Below, piece by piece: positions 43,566 to 44,069 of a stretch of DNA of 44,069 nucleotides. The notes under the pieces were generated by a model, which was not told where the DNA came from, ran no database searches, and was given only the letters and a program-made list of their open reading frames with translations. The stretch covers positions 1-44,069 of the forward strand of contig MWDF01000014.1 in the NCBI GenBank assembly GCA_002070415.1, written 5' to 3'. The position numbers and the translations under genes were made by a program. This DNA comes from Firmicutes bacterium ADurb.Bin153. Lineage in GTDB: Bacteria; Bacillota; DTU025; MWDF01. Position 1 is the stretch's first letter. Every line of letters starts with the position of its first letter.

Positions 43566-44069
43566 ATCGGCAAAGAACTCTACATCAACGACGAGATACG
43601 CTCGAGGGAAGTGCGCGTGGTTACGGAGGACGGAGAGCAGCTGGGGATCATGAACATAAGGGATGCCGTCAAAGCCGCCGTGGACAGGAACCTGGACCTC
43701 GTTGAAGTAGCGCCTGCCGCCAAGCCTCCCGTATGCAAGATCATGGACTATGGCAAGTTCAAGTACGAGCAGACGAAGAAGGAGCGCGAGGCCAGGAAGA
43801 AGCAGCATGTGGTCGACGTCAAGGAAATCAGGATGAGTGTGAAGATCGGCGAGCATGACTTCAACGTCTGGTACAAGGCAGCCGACAAATGGCTGAGGGA
43901 AGGCGACAAGGTGAAGGCGACCATCAGGTTCAGAGGCCGCGAGATGGCCCATCCCGAGCTAGGCCAGAGGCACCTGTTGAAGCTTACCGAGCTTCTGAGC
44001 GAAGTCGCTGTAGTAGAAAGGCCCCCGATGATTGAGGGTCGCAACATGTTCACTATACTGGCCCCGAAA
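43566..44069 (+). CDS. infC: Translation initiation factor IF-3 (3' partial, non-AUG start)
   Basis: The frame from 43566 encodes 168 residues of IF-3, open to the window edge. It begins (M)GKELYINDEIRSREVRV and contains the IF-3 signature KPPVCKIMDYGKFKYEQ, then MSVKIGEHDF and the C-domain RFRGREMAHPELGQ. IF-3 blocks subunit association and checks the start codon. No ATG, GTG or TTG lies between the in-frame stop TGA at 43557-43559 and ATC at 43566; only ATA (43560) and ATC (43566) are possible. ATC is correctly spaced from GGGGGTG (43552-43558). Rare AUU/AUC starts are the known self-control feature of infC. The stop codon lies beyond the window. Confidence 0.95.
   Translation, partial: MGKELYINDEIRSREVRVVTEDGEQLGIMNIRDAVKAAVDRNLDLVEVAPAAKPPVCKIMDYGKFKYEQTKKEREARKKQHVVDVKEIRMSVKIGEHDFNVWYKAADKWLREGDKVKATIRFRGREMAHPELGQRHLLKLTELLSEVAVVERPPMIEGRNMFTILAPK

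Overview
The window is 44 kb of one bacterial chromosome, roughly 60% GC. Every protein gene I can support, and all six tRNAs, lie on the + strand. T-box leaders before valS and thrS, a Rex repressor, a Prp protease paired with an N-terminally extended L27, and a B. subtilis-like gene order (lon; valS-folC; maf-radC-mreBCD-minC; rplU-prp-rpmA; thrS/infC) suggest an anaerobe of the Bacillota (Clostridia-like) or a close Gram-positive relative. Arginine is written mostly AGG and isoleucine often ATA despite the high GC. The sporulation genes spoIVFA/spoIVFB, which many spore-formers keep in the mre-rplU interval, are absent here. I cannot name a species.

Layout. 1-11331: the end of lon, a divergent EF-G-like GTPase, T-box-controlled valS, nth, folC, then a cassette of little-known genes (P-loop NTPase, SPOR-domain membrane protein, DRTGG-domain protein, HATPase-type kinase) closed by a strong terminator. 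11332-22592: an apparent 11-kb redox operon rseC-rex-multiheme cytochrome-nfnA/nfnB-like-fhs-rnfCDGEAB, bounded by terminators on both sides. 22593-36799: maf, radC, mreBCD, mrdA, minC, rodA, a radical SAM protein with its DUF2344 partner, a long-tailed RNase G/E, then rplU-prp-rpmA. 36800-44069: a UPF0182 membrane protein, an Ogg-type glycosylase, a six-tRNA operon (Val, Asp, Phe, Gly, Cys, Val), T-box-controlled thrS, and infC, which runs off the right edge and appears to start at AUC.

The most notable part is the redox operon. Rnf couples reduced ferredoxin to NAD+ with ion pumping. The NfnAB/SudAB-like pair links NADH, NADPH and ferredoxin or sulfide. Fhs is the formate-activating step of the Wood-Ljungdahl methyl branch. 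Rex senses NADH/NAD+. Inserted among them is a membrane-anchored cytochrome with twelve CxxCH haem sites, nine of them in three tandem tri-haem modules. This suggests a route from the NADH/ferredoxin pool to an electron acceptor outside the membrane. That role is inference; the haem count and gene order are read directly.
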